Shown one piece after another: positions 50,481-59,929 of a DNA stretch of 64,000 bases. Each line of letters starts with the position of its first letter. Positions within the stretch are counted from its first letter, which is position 1. The position numbers and the translations under genes were made by a program. Below the pieces are notes generated by a model. The model searched no databases, had not been told where the DNA came from, and was given only the letters and a program-made list of their open reading frames with translations. Source of the stretch: Streptomyces sp. AA1529 (GTDB lineage Bacteria > Actinomycetota > Actinomycetes > Streptomycetales > Streptomycetaceae); the NCBI RefSeq assembly GCF_000280905.1, contig NZ_ALAP01000046.1:1-64000 (forward strand), read 5' to 3'.

Positions 50481-51416
50481 TCAGACCAGGGCGCCCGCGG
50501 TCAGTTCCCGGCGGGCCCTGGCCGCCGCGCCCACCGGGATCGCGTCGGCGCCCAGTGCCGCCCGCACCAGCCGGACCGGGTGGCCGCTGACCGGCGGCTC
50601 GGCCGCCAACTGCTCCCGGATCAGGGGCTCCAGCAGCGACCAGGCACCGCTGACGCCGCCGCCGACCACCACCGTGGTGACGTCGACGAGGCCCGCCGTC
50701 ATCGTGATGGCCCGCGCGAGGCCCCCGGCGGCGGCCCGGTACACCGCGAGGGCGTCCGCGTCGCCGTGTCCGGCGGCGGCGGCGATCTCGCGCGCGGTGA
50801 GCCGGCGGCCGGTGCGCTCGGCGTACCGGGCGCACAGCGACCGCCCGGAGGCGAGGGTCTCGAGGTGGCCGCGGCCGCCGCAGGTGCAGGGCAGGTCGCC
50901 GAATCCGGGGATGTGCCCGATCTCGCCCGCCGCGCCGTGCGGCCCGGGGAACAGTGCGCCGCCGGTCCACAGCGCCCCGCCGACGCCGGTGCCCAGCGTG
51001 ATGCCGAGTACGTCGGTCTCGCCGCGCACGGCGCCGCCGTACACCTCCCCGTACAGGAAGGCGTTGACGTCGTTGTCCAGGAAGGCCGGGACGCCGAGTG
51101 CCGACGCGACGGCGTCGGCGACGGCGAAGCCCGCCCAGCCGGTGAAGGAGTCGCTGGCCACCAGGATGCGTCCGGCGGCGGAGTCGACGACGCCGGCCGC
51201 ACCGGTGCCGACGCCGGCCAGCCGCCCGGGGGTGCGCTCCAGCAGCGGGGCCAGCACGCCGAGCGCCTTGCCGATCATGGCCTGGCCGCCGTCGGACGCC
51301 GGGGTCGCCGTCCCGGCGCGGTCCAGGACGGTCAGATCCTCGGCGCAGAGCACCACTTCGGTGGTGGTTCCGCCGATGTCCACCCCGGCGAAGAGGGTGC
51401 GTTCCCGGGGGGTCAA
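50481..51416 (-). CDS. ROK-family sugar kinase
   Basis: TTG 51416 is the chosen start. It follows GGAGGCGAGG and overlaps the ABC-ATPase stop as TTGA. The 311-residue enzyme has the ATP motif FAGVDIGGTTTEVVL, the catalytic Asp in AFLDNDVNAFLYGE, LGITLGTGVGGALW and the ROK zinc motif region HIPGFGDLPCTCGGRGHLET. The last Cys of the usual CxCGxxGC is His here. It probably phosphorylates a hexose or amino sugar such as N-acetylglucosamine. It is last in the peptide-transporter operon. Confidence 0.83.
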   Translation of the reverse strand: MTPRERTLFAGVDIGGTTTEVVLCAEDLTVLDRAGTATPASDGGQAMIGKALGVLAPLLERTPGRLAGVGTGAAGVVDSAAGRILVASDSFTGWAGFAVADAVASALGVPAFLDNDVNAFLYGEVYGGAVRGETDVLGITLGTGVGGALWTGGALFPGPHGAAGEIGHIPGFGDLPCTCGGRGHLETLASGRSLCARYAERTGRRLTAREIAAAAGHGDADALAVYRAAAGGLARAITMTAGLVDVTTVVVGGGVSGAWSLLEPLIREQLAAEPPVSGHPVRLVRAALGADAIPVGAAARARRELTAGALV

Positions 51417-53125
51417 GCCCTCGCCTCCGTCCGGCCCGCTGCCAGGGTGGCCAGGCGTTCGGCTCTGCGGCCGCGCTGCACCACCGGGTCGGGCACCGGC
51501 ACGGCGGCCAGCAGTCTGCGGGTGTAGTCGGTCTCCGGCCGCAGCAGCGTGCTGCCGGTGTCGCCCTGCTCCTCGACGCGGCCGGCACGCATCACCACGA
51601 CGCGCTGTGCGAAGTGCTGGACGACGGCGAGGTCGTGGGAGACGAAGAGGCAGGCGAAGCCGAGTTCGGCCTGGAGTTCGGAGACCACTTCGAGGACGGC
51701 TTCCTGCACGCTGACGTCGAGCGCGCTGGTGGGTTCGTCGGCGACCAGGAGCCGGGGCTCCAGCACCAGGGCGCGGGCGAGGCTGACCCGCTGGCGCTGC
51801 CCGCCGGACAGTTCCCTGGGGGCCCGCCGCGCCACCTCGCGCGGCAGTCTGACCCGGTCCAGGACGGTGGCGACGCGGTCCTGGCGCTCCCGCGCGTTCA
51901 GTCCCCGGCGGTGCACCCTGAGGGGTTCGGCGACGCATTCGCCGACGGTCATCCTGGCGTCCAGCGAGGCCACCGGGTCCTGCAGCACCACGCCGATGCC
52001 GGCCCGCAGCGCCCGACGGGCCCGGGAGCGGGTGCGGGCCAGGTCGGTGCCGAACAGCGAGACGGTGCCCTCGGTCGGCGTGACCAGGCCGAGCGCGACC
52101 CGCGCGGCGGTGGACTTGCCGGAGCCGGACTCGCCGACCAGGCCGAGGGTCTCGCCCTGGCGCACGGCGAGGGAGACACCGTCCAGCGCCCGTACGGCGT
52201 TCCTGCCGCGTCCGAAGACGACGGAGACGCCGTCCAGTTCGACGACCGGTTCGGCCCCGGCGGCGGATGCGGCGGGCCGTGCGGCCTGCGGCGGGCTCTG
52301 GTCGGCGACGGAGAGGCGCGGCACCGCGGCCAGCAGCCGCCGGGTGTATTCGTGGGAGGGGCGCAGCAGCACGTCCTCGACGGGGCCGGTCTCCACGAGG
52401 GTGCCCTGGTACATCACCGCGACCCGGTCGGCGAAGTCGGCGACCACGCCCATGTTGTGGGTGACCAGCAGCACGCCGGTGCCGGTCTCGGCGGCGAGGC
52501 GGCGCAGCAGGTCGAGGATCTCGGCCTGCACGGTGACGTCCAGTGCGGTGGTCGGCTCGTCGGCGATGAGCAGTGCGGGTTCGTTGGCGATGGCCATGGC
52601 GATGACGACGCGCTGGCGCTGGCCGCCGGAGAGCTGGAAGGGGTAGGCGGAGGCCCGCTTCTCCGGTTCGGGGATGCCGACGCGGCGCAGCAGGTCCACG
52701 GCCTCGGCGGCGGCTTCCTTGGCGGAGACGCCGCGGTGGTTGCGGACGACCTCGGCGATCTGCTTGCCGACGCGGGTGAGCGGGTCCAGCGCCGTGGCCG
52801 GTTCCTGGAAGACCATGGAGACGGTCCGGCCGCGCAGGCCCGCGAGTGCGGACTCGCCGGCGCCGATCACCTCGGTGCCGGCGACGGCGGCGCTCCCGGT
52901 GGCGCGGGCGTTGCCGGCGAGCAGGCCCATCGCGGCGAGCGCGACGGTGGACTTGCCGGAGCCGGACTCGCCGACGAGGGCGAGGGTCTCGCCGGGTTCG
53001 ACCAGCAGGGACACGCCGCGGACGGCGGGCACCTCGCCGGACTGGGTGGTGAAGACGACGCCGAGGTCGTCGAGTTGCAGGATGGGCCCGGCCGCCGGTG
53101 CGGCGGGGCGTTCGGTGGCGGTCAT
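51413..53125 (-). CDS. Dipeptide/oligopeptide ABC transporter, fused double ATPase (DppD-DppF type)
   Basis: A 570-residue protein with two complete ATPase halves joined by an Ala-rich linker (about 275-290). Each has Walker A GESGSGKST and signature LSGGQRQRV; the Walker B motifs are LLIADEPTTALDV and LLVADEPTSALDV. ATG 53125 overlaps the stop of the permease gene. It powers import through the two permeases next to it. The fused D-F form is common in actinobacteria. Together with the binding protein and kinase it forms one operon from 56840 down to 50481. Confidence 0.92.
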   Translation of the reverse strand: MTATERPAAPAAGPILQLDDLGVVFTTQSGEVPAVRGVSLLVEPGETLALVGESGSGKSTVALAAMGLLAGNARATGSAAVAGTEVIGAGESALAGLRGRTVSMVFQEPATALDPLTRVGKQIAEVVRNHRGVSAKEAAAEAVDLLRRVGIPEPEKRASAYPFQLSGGQRQRVVIAMAIANEPALLIADEPTTALDVTVQAEILDLLRRLAAETGTGVLLVTHNMGVVADFADRVAVMYQGTLVETGPVEDVLLRPSHEYTRRLLAAVPRLSVADQSPPQAARPAASAAGAEPVVELDGVSVVFGRGRNAVRALDGVSLAVRQGETLGLVGESGSGKSTAARVALGLVTPTEGTVSLFGTDLARTRSRARRALRAGIGVVLQDPVASLDARMTVGECVAEPLRVHRRGLNARERQDRVATVLDRVRLPREVARRAPRELSGGQRQRVSLARALVLEPRLLVADEPTSALDVSVQEAVLEVVSELQAELGFACLFVSHDLAVVQHFAQRVVVMRAGRVEEQGDTGSTLLRPETDYTRRLLAAVPVPDPVVQRGRRAERLATLAAGRTEARA

Positions 53126-54024
53126 CCGCGTCCCCTCACGTCGAATGCGTCGCGGAGCCCGTCCCCGATCGCGTTGAACGCCCACACCACCAGGATGATG
53201 GCGAGGCCCGGCGGCAGGATGAGCCACCAGTAGCCGGAGTAGGCGGCGGTGAGGCCGGCCGACAGCATGCCGCCCCAGTCGGTGGACGGCGGCTGGACGC
53301 CCAGGCCCAGGTAGGAGACGTAGGCGACCAGCAGGATCGCGTCGGCGATCTGGAAGGTGGCCGCGACGACGATGGTGGAGACCGAGTTGGGCAGGATGTG
53401 CCGGGTGATGGCCCTGGAGTGGGTGCCGCCGATGGCGCGCAGCGTCAGGACGTAGTCGCGGTTCTTCAGGGTGAGTGTCTCGGCGCGGACCAGCCGCGAG
53501 GGCACCAGCCAGGAGACGAAGCCGAGGATGAGGACGAGGCCGCCCAGGCCCGGGGTGGTGATGGCGGAGACCACCAGCAGGATGAAGAGGGCGGGAATGG
53601 CGATGCCGGCGTCCACGATCCGCATCATGACGGCGTCGACCCAGCCGCCGGCGTATCCGGCGGCTGCGCCCCACAGGGTGCCGATGACGGTGGCCAGGAC
53701 GCCGGCGGCGAGGCCGACGGTCATCGACACCTTGCCGCCGTACATCAGCCGGCCCAGTTGGTCGTGGCCGACGGCGTCGGTGCCCAGCCAGTGTGCGCCA
53801 CTGGGGGCGAGGTTGACCTGCTGGAGGAGGGTGTGGGTCTGGTCGGTGGAGTAGACCAGCGGGCCCGCGAAGCAGAACAGGACGAAGAAGACGACGAACC
53901 CGAGGCCGACGACGGCGAGCCGGTTGCGCAGGAAGCGCCGGACAGCCAGCCGGGTTCCCGACGTGGCGGGCTCCGGGGTGGTGGCCGTTCCGGGGGTGCT
54001 GCCCGGCTGCATGACTGTGCTCAT
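53122..54024 (-). CDS. Peptide ABC transporter permease (DppC type)
   Basis: ATG 54024 overlaps the stop of the DppB gene by 4 bp (ATGA); a second Met lies four codons on. The 300-residue protein has about six membrane helices, the DppC N-terminal pattern (RRFLRNRLAVVGLGFVVFF, HWLGTDAVGHDQLGRLMYGG) and the ATPase-contact EAA-like loop YVLTLRAIGGTHSRAITRHI. It forms the channel with the DppB-type permease. Substrate preference comes from the binding protein. Confidence 0.9.
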   Translation of the reverse strand: MSTVMQPGSTPGTATTPEPATSGTRLAVRRFLRNRLAVVGLGFVVFFVLFCFAGPLVYSTDQTHTLLQQVNLAPSGAHWLGTDAVGHDQLGRLMYGGKVSMTVGLAAGVLATVIGTLWGAAAGYAGGWVDAVMMRIVDAGIAIPALFILLVVSAITTPGLGGLVLILGFVSWLVPSRLVRAETLTLKNRDYVLTLRAIGGTHSRAITRHILPNSVSTIVVAATFQIADAILLVAYVSYLGLGVQPPSTDWGGMLSAGLTAAYSGYWWLILPPGLAIILVVWAFNAIGDGLRDAFDVRGRG

Positions 54025-54980
54025 GACCGGCCTGCCTTCACTCGGGGGTCGATGATCCGCTGGACGATGTCGGCGAGCAGCGTGCCGGTCACGGTGGCGA
54101 CCGCGATGATCAGCACGCAGCCGAGCAGCACCGGGTAGTCGGAGGACTGTGCGGCGGTCCAGAAGAGCAGACCCATGCCGGGGTAGTTGAAGAGCTGCTC
54201 GACGACCAGGGCGCCGCCGAACAGCACCGGCACGTAGTAGCCGAGCATGGCGACCACCGGGGTCAGCGAGTTGCGGAAGACGTGCCGCCACAGGATGGCC
54301 CGGGAGCGGGAGCCCCCGGCCCGGGCCGTCCTGACGTAGTCCTCGGAGAGGTTCTCCAGGGTGGCTGCGCGCATGTAGCGGCTGAAGACGGCGACCATCG
54401 AGGCGGCGCCCGCGACGACGGGCAGCACCAGCCCCTGGGGGTAGGCGAGCACGTCGCCCAGGGTGTGTCCCTGCGGGGCCTGGGAGGGGAACCACGGCAG
54501 GGCCTGGCTGAACACCAGCACCAGGATCAACCCGAGGAAGTACACGGGCGTGGAGTAGGCGATGAAGCTCAGCGTGGTGATGACGTAGTCGACCGGCTTG
54601 TTCCGCCGCACTGCCTGCCACATGCCCAGCGGCACGGCCAGCAGCAGGCCGACGACCGCGGAGAGGACGGTCAGCAGCAGGGTCTTCGGCAGCCGCTCGG
54701 TGATCAGCTGCGACACCGGCTCGTTGAGGGTGTAGGAGGTGCCGAGGTCGCCGTGTGCCAGTTGCCCCAGGTAGTAGAGGTACTGCACGGGGAGGGGCTT
54801 GTCGAGGCCCTGCTCGTGGTCGAAGGCCGCGATCTGCTGTGCGGTGGCCTGCGGCCCGAGGATCCCGCGGGCGGGACCCCCGGGCAGGGCGTGCAGCAGG
54901 GCGAAGACCACGATCGTCACGATCAGGATGACCGCGGCGGCCTGCAGGACGCGCCTGATCAGGTATGTGGGAGTGCTCAT
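54021..54980 (-). CDS. Peptide ABC transporter permease (DppB type)
   Basis: A 319-residue integral membrane protein. It shows the DppB opening (YLIRRVLQAAAVILIVTIVV, then HALPGGPA), about six helices, GDLGTSYTLNEPVS, and the EAA-like loop YVRTARAGGSRSRAILWRHV that contacts the ATPase. It lies about 48 bp after the binding-protein gene and overlaps the DppC gene, so order and spacing fit a Dpp/Opp importer operon. Confidence 0.9.
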   Translation of the reverse strand: MSTPTYLIRRVLQAAAVILIVTIVVFALLHALPGGPARGILGPQATAQQIAAFDHEQGLDKPLPVQYLYYLGQLAHGDLGTSYTLNEPVSQLITERLPKTLLLTVLSAVVGLLLAVPLGMWQAVRRNKPVDYVITTLSFIAYSTPVYFLGLILVLVFSQALPWFPSQAPQGHTLGDVLAYPQGLVLPVVAGAASMVAVFSRYMRAATLENLSEDYVRTARAGGSRSRAILWRHVFRNSLTPVVAMLGYYVPVLFGGALVVEQLFNYPGMGLLFWTAAQSSDYPVLLGCVLIIAVATVTGTLLADIVQRIIDPRVKAGRS

Positions 54981-55028
54981 GTGTGTTCCGTCGTTCGGGC
55001 TCGGTGGTGCGCGCGGTCGCGGGGACGG

Positions 55029-56840
55029 CTACTTGGTCCACTTCCACATGGCGGGGTGGAAGTTGGCGAGTGAGTCCTGCGCGAAGCCGTCGAGTCCCTT
55101 CTTGACCACGGAGACCTGGTAGTCGGGTTCGGGCAGCCACACCACCGGGAGCTTCTCGGCGAGGGCTGCGCTGTAGTCGCGCATGGCCTCGTCGGAGGCG
55201 GAGGTGGTGGTCCGGGCGACCAGCTTGTCGACCTCGGGGTCGGAGTAGTTGCCGAAGTTGGAGCCGCCGCCGGCGGCGAAGAGCGAGTCGCCGCTGGGGT
55301 AGGCGGGGAAGTACCAGCTGCCGGCGGTGCCGAAGAAGGAGAGCTGCCATTTGCAGCTCGGTTCGCTCGCCTTGCACTGGCCGGACTGCGAGAGGACGGA
55401 GTTGACCGGTGCGGTCTTGATGTGGAAGTCGATGCCGGTCTTGGCGAACGACGACTGCAGGGCACTCATCATGTTGTCGGTCACGGTGGAGCCGGACTGC
55501 GAGAGCACCTGCATGGAGAACTTGGTGCCCTTGTCGACGCCCTTGCCGCAGTGGCCGTCGCCGTCGCCGGGGCTGGTGCACACCATGGTGCCGCCGCGCT
55601 CGCTCCAGCCGTGGTCGGTGAGCAGCTTGCGGGCCTTGGCGGTGTCGTAGGGGTAGGGGTTGTCCTGCTGCTTCTTCGAGACGAAGGAGGACTTCTGGCC
55701 CTGCGGGATCGGGCCGTAGGTGGGCACCGCGGTGCCGTTGAAGACGACCTTGGAGAGCGTCTTCTGGTTCACCGACATCTGGATGGCCTGGCGGGCGTAG
55801 AGCTGCTTGAAGACCGGGCCCATCTTCGGGTTGTTGAAGTTGTAGGGCATGTAGGTGATGGCCCAGCCCGACCACGGCCGGACGGTGTAGCCCTTGGCGG
55901 TGAACTGCGACTTCTGGCCGAGGTCGGTGGCCTTGATGTAGCCGTAGTCGACCGTGCCGGCCCGCAGTGCGTTCTCCTCGGCGTCGGTGGTGGTGAACGG
56001 CAGCAGGTTGACGTTCTTGATGTGGGCCTTGCCGCCGCCGTCGTACTCGGCGTTGGCGGTGAGCTGCACCTTTCCGGCGGTGGAGAAGGACTTGAGGGTG
56101 TAGGGGCCGCTGACGGTCTTCCACAGCGGGTCGGTGGCGTAGCCGGAGATCTTCTTGGCGACTCCGTTGAGGTACTTCCAGACCTTCTTCGCCCCGGCGG
56201 GGGTGCGGTCCAGGTCGGAGACGGAGCCGGAGTCGCTGGTCTTGTCCCAGACGTGCTGCGGCATCGGGCGGATCATGCTCAGCTCGTTGGCGAGCATCCA
56301 CTGCTGGTTGTAGGCCCGGTCGAAGGTGAGGGTGAAGTGGGTGTCGTCGACGGTCTTGAAGGATTTCCAGTTGTCCGGCGCCTTGCCGGGGCTGTAGCTG
56401 GCCCAGTCCTTCTTGTTCTCCTTGACGAGGTTGAACCAGAACTCCACGTCGCGGGAGGTGATGGGCTTGCCGTCGCTCCAGTGCCGGTCACCGAGGGTGA
56501 CGGTCACGCTCTTGCTGTCGTCGGCGAAGTCCGCGGCGGTGGCCAGCGAGTTGTCCTTGTTCCAGCCGACCTTGCCGGTGGAGCCGTCGTAGGCGATCAG
56601 CGGCTCCCACAGGGACTGGGATATGGAGGAGTTGTTGGTGTTCAGGTGCGCGGCGGTGCCGATCGGGAGGATCCAGTTCGGCGTGAAGTTGGCCGGGAGC
56701 GCGTAGTTGATCGTGTCCGAGGCGCCGGAGGCGGACGAGGTGCCGCCACCGGAGCAGCCGGCCAGCAGTGCACCGGTGGTGGCGGTGGCGCCCGCGACGA
56801 GGGCCCAGCGGCGGCCGGCGGCCTTACGAGCAGGGGACAT
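55029..56840 (-). CDS. Peptide ABC transporter substrate-binding lipoprotein
   Basis: ATG 56840 follows GAGGAGAG. The 603-residue precursor has a signal with lipobox LLAGC (Cys about residue 29), then the SBP_bac_5 fold: FWFNLVKENK after the SDGKPITSRDVE motif, and later NPYPYDTAKARKLLTDHGWS. It binds peptides or peptide-like ligands outside the cell and delivers them to the permeases. It is first in the operon; the promoter must lie in 56841-57147, shared with the divergent ROK repressor gene. Confidence 0.92.
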   Translation of the reverse strand: MSPARKAAGRRWALVAGATATTGALLAGCSGGGTSSASGASDTINYALPANFTPNWILPIGTAAHLNTNNSSISQSLWEPLIAYDGSTGKVGWNKDNSLATAADFADDSKSVTVTLGDRHWSDGKPITSRDVEFWFNLVKENKKDWASYSPGKAPDNWKSFKTVDDTHFTLTFDRAYNQQWMLANELSMIRPMPQHVWDKTSDSGSVSDLDRTPAGAKKVWKYLNGVAKKISGYATDPLWKTVSGPYTLKSFSTAGKVQLTANAEYDGGGKAHIKNVNLLPFTTTDAEENALRAGTVDYGYIKATDLGQKSQFTAKGYTVRPWSGWAITYMPYNFNNPKMGPVFKQLYARQAIQMSVNQKTLSKVVFNGTAVPTYGPIPQGQKSSFVSKKQQDNPYPYDTAKARKLLTDHGWSERGGTMVCTSPGDGDGHCGKGVDKGTKFSMQVLSQSGSTVTDNMMSALQSSFAKTGIDFHIKTAPVNSVLSQSGQCKASEPSCKWQLSFFGTAGSWYFPAYPSGDSLFAAGGGSNFGNYSDPEVDKLVARTTTSASDEAMRDYSAALAEKLPVVWLPEPDYQVSVVKKGLDGFAQDSLANFHPAMWKWTK

Positions 56841-57147
56841 GGCTCTCCTCAGGAGGTAGGACCCGAAGGGGGAGCCCGGTGGACCGGGCTGGCGCCGTCG
56901 GACCGGCGCTGTGTTCACGACAGCTAACGCCTGCTGCGGCCCGCACACAAACAAAGTTCTGTAACAAGTAAGTATCTGCGGTTATGGAAAAAGCTCAGCC
57001 CACCTCAAGAACCGGCCATGATGCTGCTTTTTGCACGGTTTTGGGCGGTTTTTATGGCTGGAAAAGATCACCAGAATCCGTTCCGCAACGCGCCGCCCGG
57101 GCGTACCGTCTCCGGCACACCCCTCCATCGCGGAAGTTACTTCGTCC
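56841..57147. promoter_or_regulatory. Divergent promoter/operator region for transporter and ROK repressor
   Basis: This 307-bp gap separates the divergent transporter operon and ROK-repressor operon. It contains an unusually AT-rich island at about 56945-57060 (for example ACAAACAAAGTTCTGTAACA), the likely place for both promoters and the repressor operator. I could not find a clean inverted repeat by eye. Confidence 0.45.
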
Positions 57148-58395
57148 ATGACTGAAATAAGCACAGGCGGTTCCAAGGACGCGAAGGGCGCCTCGGCCCT
57201 CGCCCCGCGGATCCTGGAACTCGTGGCATCCGGACAGGCGTCCTCGCGCGCCGAGCTCGCCGGTCTGCTCGGTGCCGCCGCCTCCACGGTCTCGCTGGCC
57301 GTGAGCCGGCTCGTCGAGCGCGGACTCATCGCGGAGGAGGGCACCCAGGCGTCCACCGGCGGGCGGCCCCGCAAGGTGCTGCGTCTCGGCGGGACCGACG
57401 AGTTCGCCGTCGCCGCCGACCTCGGCGGACGGCATGCCCGCGTCGGCGTGGTACTGCCCGGCGGCGGCGTCGCAGGCGTCTCGACCGTTCCGTTCGCCAT
57501 CGACGAGGGACCCGAGGCGGCCCTGCCGCGGCTCGCCGAGACCCTGCGGGCACTGGCCGAGGACCACGGTCCCGGACTGCGCGGCGTCGGCCTCTCGCTG
57601 CCGGGCCCCGTCGACGTCGTCTCGGGCTCGGTCGTCATGCCCGCCCGGATGCCCGGCTGGAACCGCTTCCCGATCATCTCCTGGCTCCAGGACCGCTTCG
57701 GCGTCCCGGCCGCAGCAGACAACGACGCCAACTGCATGGCGGTCGGAGAGCACACCGTGCGGCCCGCCGAACACCGGCAGTCGATCATGGTGAAGATCGG
57801 TTCCGCGATCGGTGCCGGAGTCATCGTCGACGGCCGGCTCTTCCGCGGCGCCACCGGAGCCGCCGGCGAGATCACCCACATCCGCGTCGTCGGCGGTGCC
57901 GAAACCCCCTGCTCCTGCGGCAACACCGGGTGCCTGGAGACCGTGGCCTCCGGCGCCGCGCTGGTCCGCATCCTGCGCGAGCGCGGCGCACACGTCGACC
58001 GGCTGGAGGATGTGGTGCGGCTCGCCGGCCACGGCGACCCCGAGGCCACCCGCGCCGTCCGCAAGGCCGGCGACTACCTGGGCCAGGTCCTGGCCGCCAA
58101 CGTCAACTTCTTCAACCCCGACGCCGTCTACCTCGGCGGCATCCTCTCCACCCTGGAACCGTTCGTCGCCGCCGTGCGCAGCCAGCTGTACGAGAGCTGC
58201 CACCCGCTGGTCACCGAGCACCTCACCATCGAACGCGTCAGCCTCAGCGCCGACGCCGGGCTGGTGGGCGCCGGGCAGTTCGCGCTGCAACGCGCTCTCG
58301 CCGACGCCCTGCGCCAGGTCGGCCGCACCGACCTGGCCTCCGGCCACCTTCCCTCCCCCGCCTCCCCCGCCTCGCCGGGCCCCCGCACACCGTAG
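57148..58395 (+). CDS. ROK-family transcriptional repressor
   Basis: ATG 57148 is chosen because the earlier frame runs through the AT-rich promoter. The 415-residue protein has an N-terminal winged helix (about 15-75; SRAELAGLLGAAASTVSLAV, RLVERGLIAEEG) and then a full ROK domain: AVAADLGGRHARVGV, AADNDANCMA, GSAIGAGVIVDGRL and the complete zinc motif CSCGNTGCLE. It likely represses the divergent transporter operon and its own until a sugar or sugar phosphate binds. It is followed 10 bp later by the metallopeptidase gene. Confidence 0.88.
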   Translation: MTEISTGGSKDAKGASALAPRILELVASGQASSRAELAGLLGAAASTVSLAVSRLVERGLIAEEGTQASTGGRPRKVLRLGGTDEFAVAADLGGRHARVGVVLPGGGVAGVSTVPFAIDEGPEAALPRLAETLRALAEDHGPGLRGVGLSLPGPVDVVSGSVVMPARMPGWNRFPIISWLQDRFGVPAAADNDANCMAVGEHTVRPAEHRQSIMVKIGSAIGAGVIVDGRLFRGATGAAGEITHIRVVGGAETPCSCGNTGCLETVASGAALVRILRERGAHVDRLEDVVRLAGHGDPEATRAVRKAGDYLGQVLAANVNFFNPDAVYLGGILSTLEPFVAAVRSQLYESCHPLVTEHLTIERVSLSADAGLVGAGQFALQRALADALRQVGRTDLASGHLPSPASPASPGPRTP

Positions 58396-58405
58396 GAGAA
58401 CAGCC

Positions 58406-59929
58406 GTGTCACGCCCCCGCACCCCCGCCGACCGCCCGGTGATCGCGATAGCCGGACTCGGTATCGAGTCCTCCACCTTCTCCCCTGCCCGCACCCTGGC
58501 ACCCGCCTTCCATCCCTCGCGCGGCGAGGAGGTGCTGGAGCGCTATCCCTTCCTGGCGCCCGGCCGGGAGCTGCGCGAGGCCGCCGAGTGGCACGGTGCG
58601 CTCGTCGGCAAGTCGCTGCCGGGCGGCACCGTCACGGCCGCCGCGTGGGAGGAGCTGACCGGCGAGCTGATCGAGAGGCTCGCGGCGCTGCCCGAGCCGG
58701 ACGGCCTCTGGTACGACATCCACGGCGCCATGACCGTCGAGGGCGTCGACGACGCCGAGGCCGTGCTGCTGAAGCGCATCCGCGCCACCGTCGGCCCCCG
58801 CGTGACCGTCTCCACCTCCATGGACCTGCACGGCAACGTCTCGCGGGAACTCGTCCACCGCAGCGACCTGATCACCTGCTACCGGATGGCGCCCCACGAG
58901 GACCACATGGAGACCAAGGAGCGGGCCGCCCGCAACCTGGTGGACCTGCTGGCCTCCGGTGCACCCCGCCCGGCCAAGGCGTGGGTGCCGGTGCCGGTGC
59001 TGCTGGCCGGCGAGCAGACCTCCACCCGTGTGGAGCCCGCCCGGAGCGTGTACGCGGCCGTCGAGGAGGTCGAGGCCGCCGACGGCGTCACCGACGCCGC
59101 GATCTGGGTCGGCTACGCCTGGGCCGACGAGCCCCGCAACCGGGCCGCCGTCGTGGTCACCGGCCCGGACGGGGACGCCGTCGCTGCGGGCGCCGAACGG
59201 CTCGCCCGCGGCTTCTGGGACGCCCGCCACGACTTCGACTTCGTCGCCCCCACCGGCACCTTCGACGGCATCCTGGACGAGGCGCTCGCCTCCGATCGGC
59301 GCCCGTTCTACGTCAGCGACACCGGTGACAACCCGACCGCGGGCGGCGCGGGCGACGTCACCTGGGGCCTGACCCGGCTGCTGGAGCGCCCGGAGTTCCA
59401 ACAGGACGACGGCCCGACGGTGCTCTACGCCTCCCTCCCGGGGCCGGAGGCGGTCGAGACCGCCGTCGCGGCGGGCGTCGGCGCCACCGTCACCGTCACC
59501 GCCGGAGCCGAGGTCGACGACCGGCACGCGGGCCCGGTCACCCTCACCGGCGTGGTGCACGCCGTCCGGCACGGCGACCGGGACGCCGGGACCGAGGTCG
59601 TCATCCGGGTCGGCAGCGTCCACGCGATCCTCACCCGGCTGCGCAAGCCCTACCACCACGAGCACGACTTCACCGACCTCGGCCTCGACCCGCGCGGCGC
59701 CGACATCGTGATCGTGAAGATCGGCTATCTGGAGCCGGAACTGGCCGAGATGTCGACCGGCTGGAAGATGGCACTCACCCCCGGCGGAGTCGACCAGGAC
59801 CTGGTACGCCTGGGCCACCACCGCATCCGCCGCCCGATGTTCCCCTTCGACCGCGGCATGGCCGACCCCGACCTGCGGGCCCGCCGCATCCCGGCCTCCG
59901 ACCAGCCGCTGACCGGGGACGACGAGTGA
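58406..59929 (+). CDS. M81-family metallopeptidase (MlrC / microcystinase C-like)
   Basis: GTG 58406 with TAGGAGAA upstream; the longer frame lies over the repressor gene. The 507-residue enzyme shows the MlrC pattern: AGLGIESSTFSPARTLAPAF, WYDIHGAMTVEG, STSMDLHGNVS, YRMAPHEDHMETKERAA, and the C-terminal VSDTGDNPTAGGAGDVTW and IVIVKIGYLEPE. Conserved Asp and His residues in DIHGAM, DLHGN and PHEDH should bind zinc. MlrC cleaves linear microcystin; relatives probably cut unusual peptides. Here it likely processes what the peptide transporter imports. Confidence 0.88.
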   Translation: MSRPRTPADRPVIAIAGLGIESSTFSPARTLAPAFHPSRGEEVLERYPFLAPGRELREAAEWHGALVGKSLPGGTVTAAAWEELTGELIERLAALPEPDGLWYDIHGAMTVEGVDDAEAVLLKRIRATVGPRVTVSTSMDLHGNVSRELVHRSDLITCYRMAPHEDHMETKERAARNLVDLLASGAPRPAKAWVPVPVLLAGEQTSTRVEPARSVYAAVEEVEAADGVTDAAIWVGYAWADEPRNRAAVVVTGPDGDAVAAGAERLARGFWDARHDFDFVAPTGTFDGILDEALASDRRPFYVSDTGDNPTAGGAGDVTWGLTRLLERPEFQQDDGPTVLYASLPGPEAVETAVAAGVGATVTVTAGAEVDDRHAGPVTLTGVVHAVRHGDRDAGTEVVIRVGSVHAILTRLRKPYHHEHDFTDLGLDPRGADIVIVKIGYLEPELAEMSTGWKMALTPGGVDQDLVRLGHHRIRRPMFPFDRGMADPDLRARRIPASDQPLTGDDE

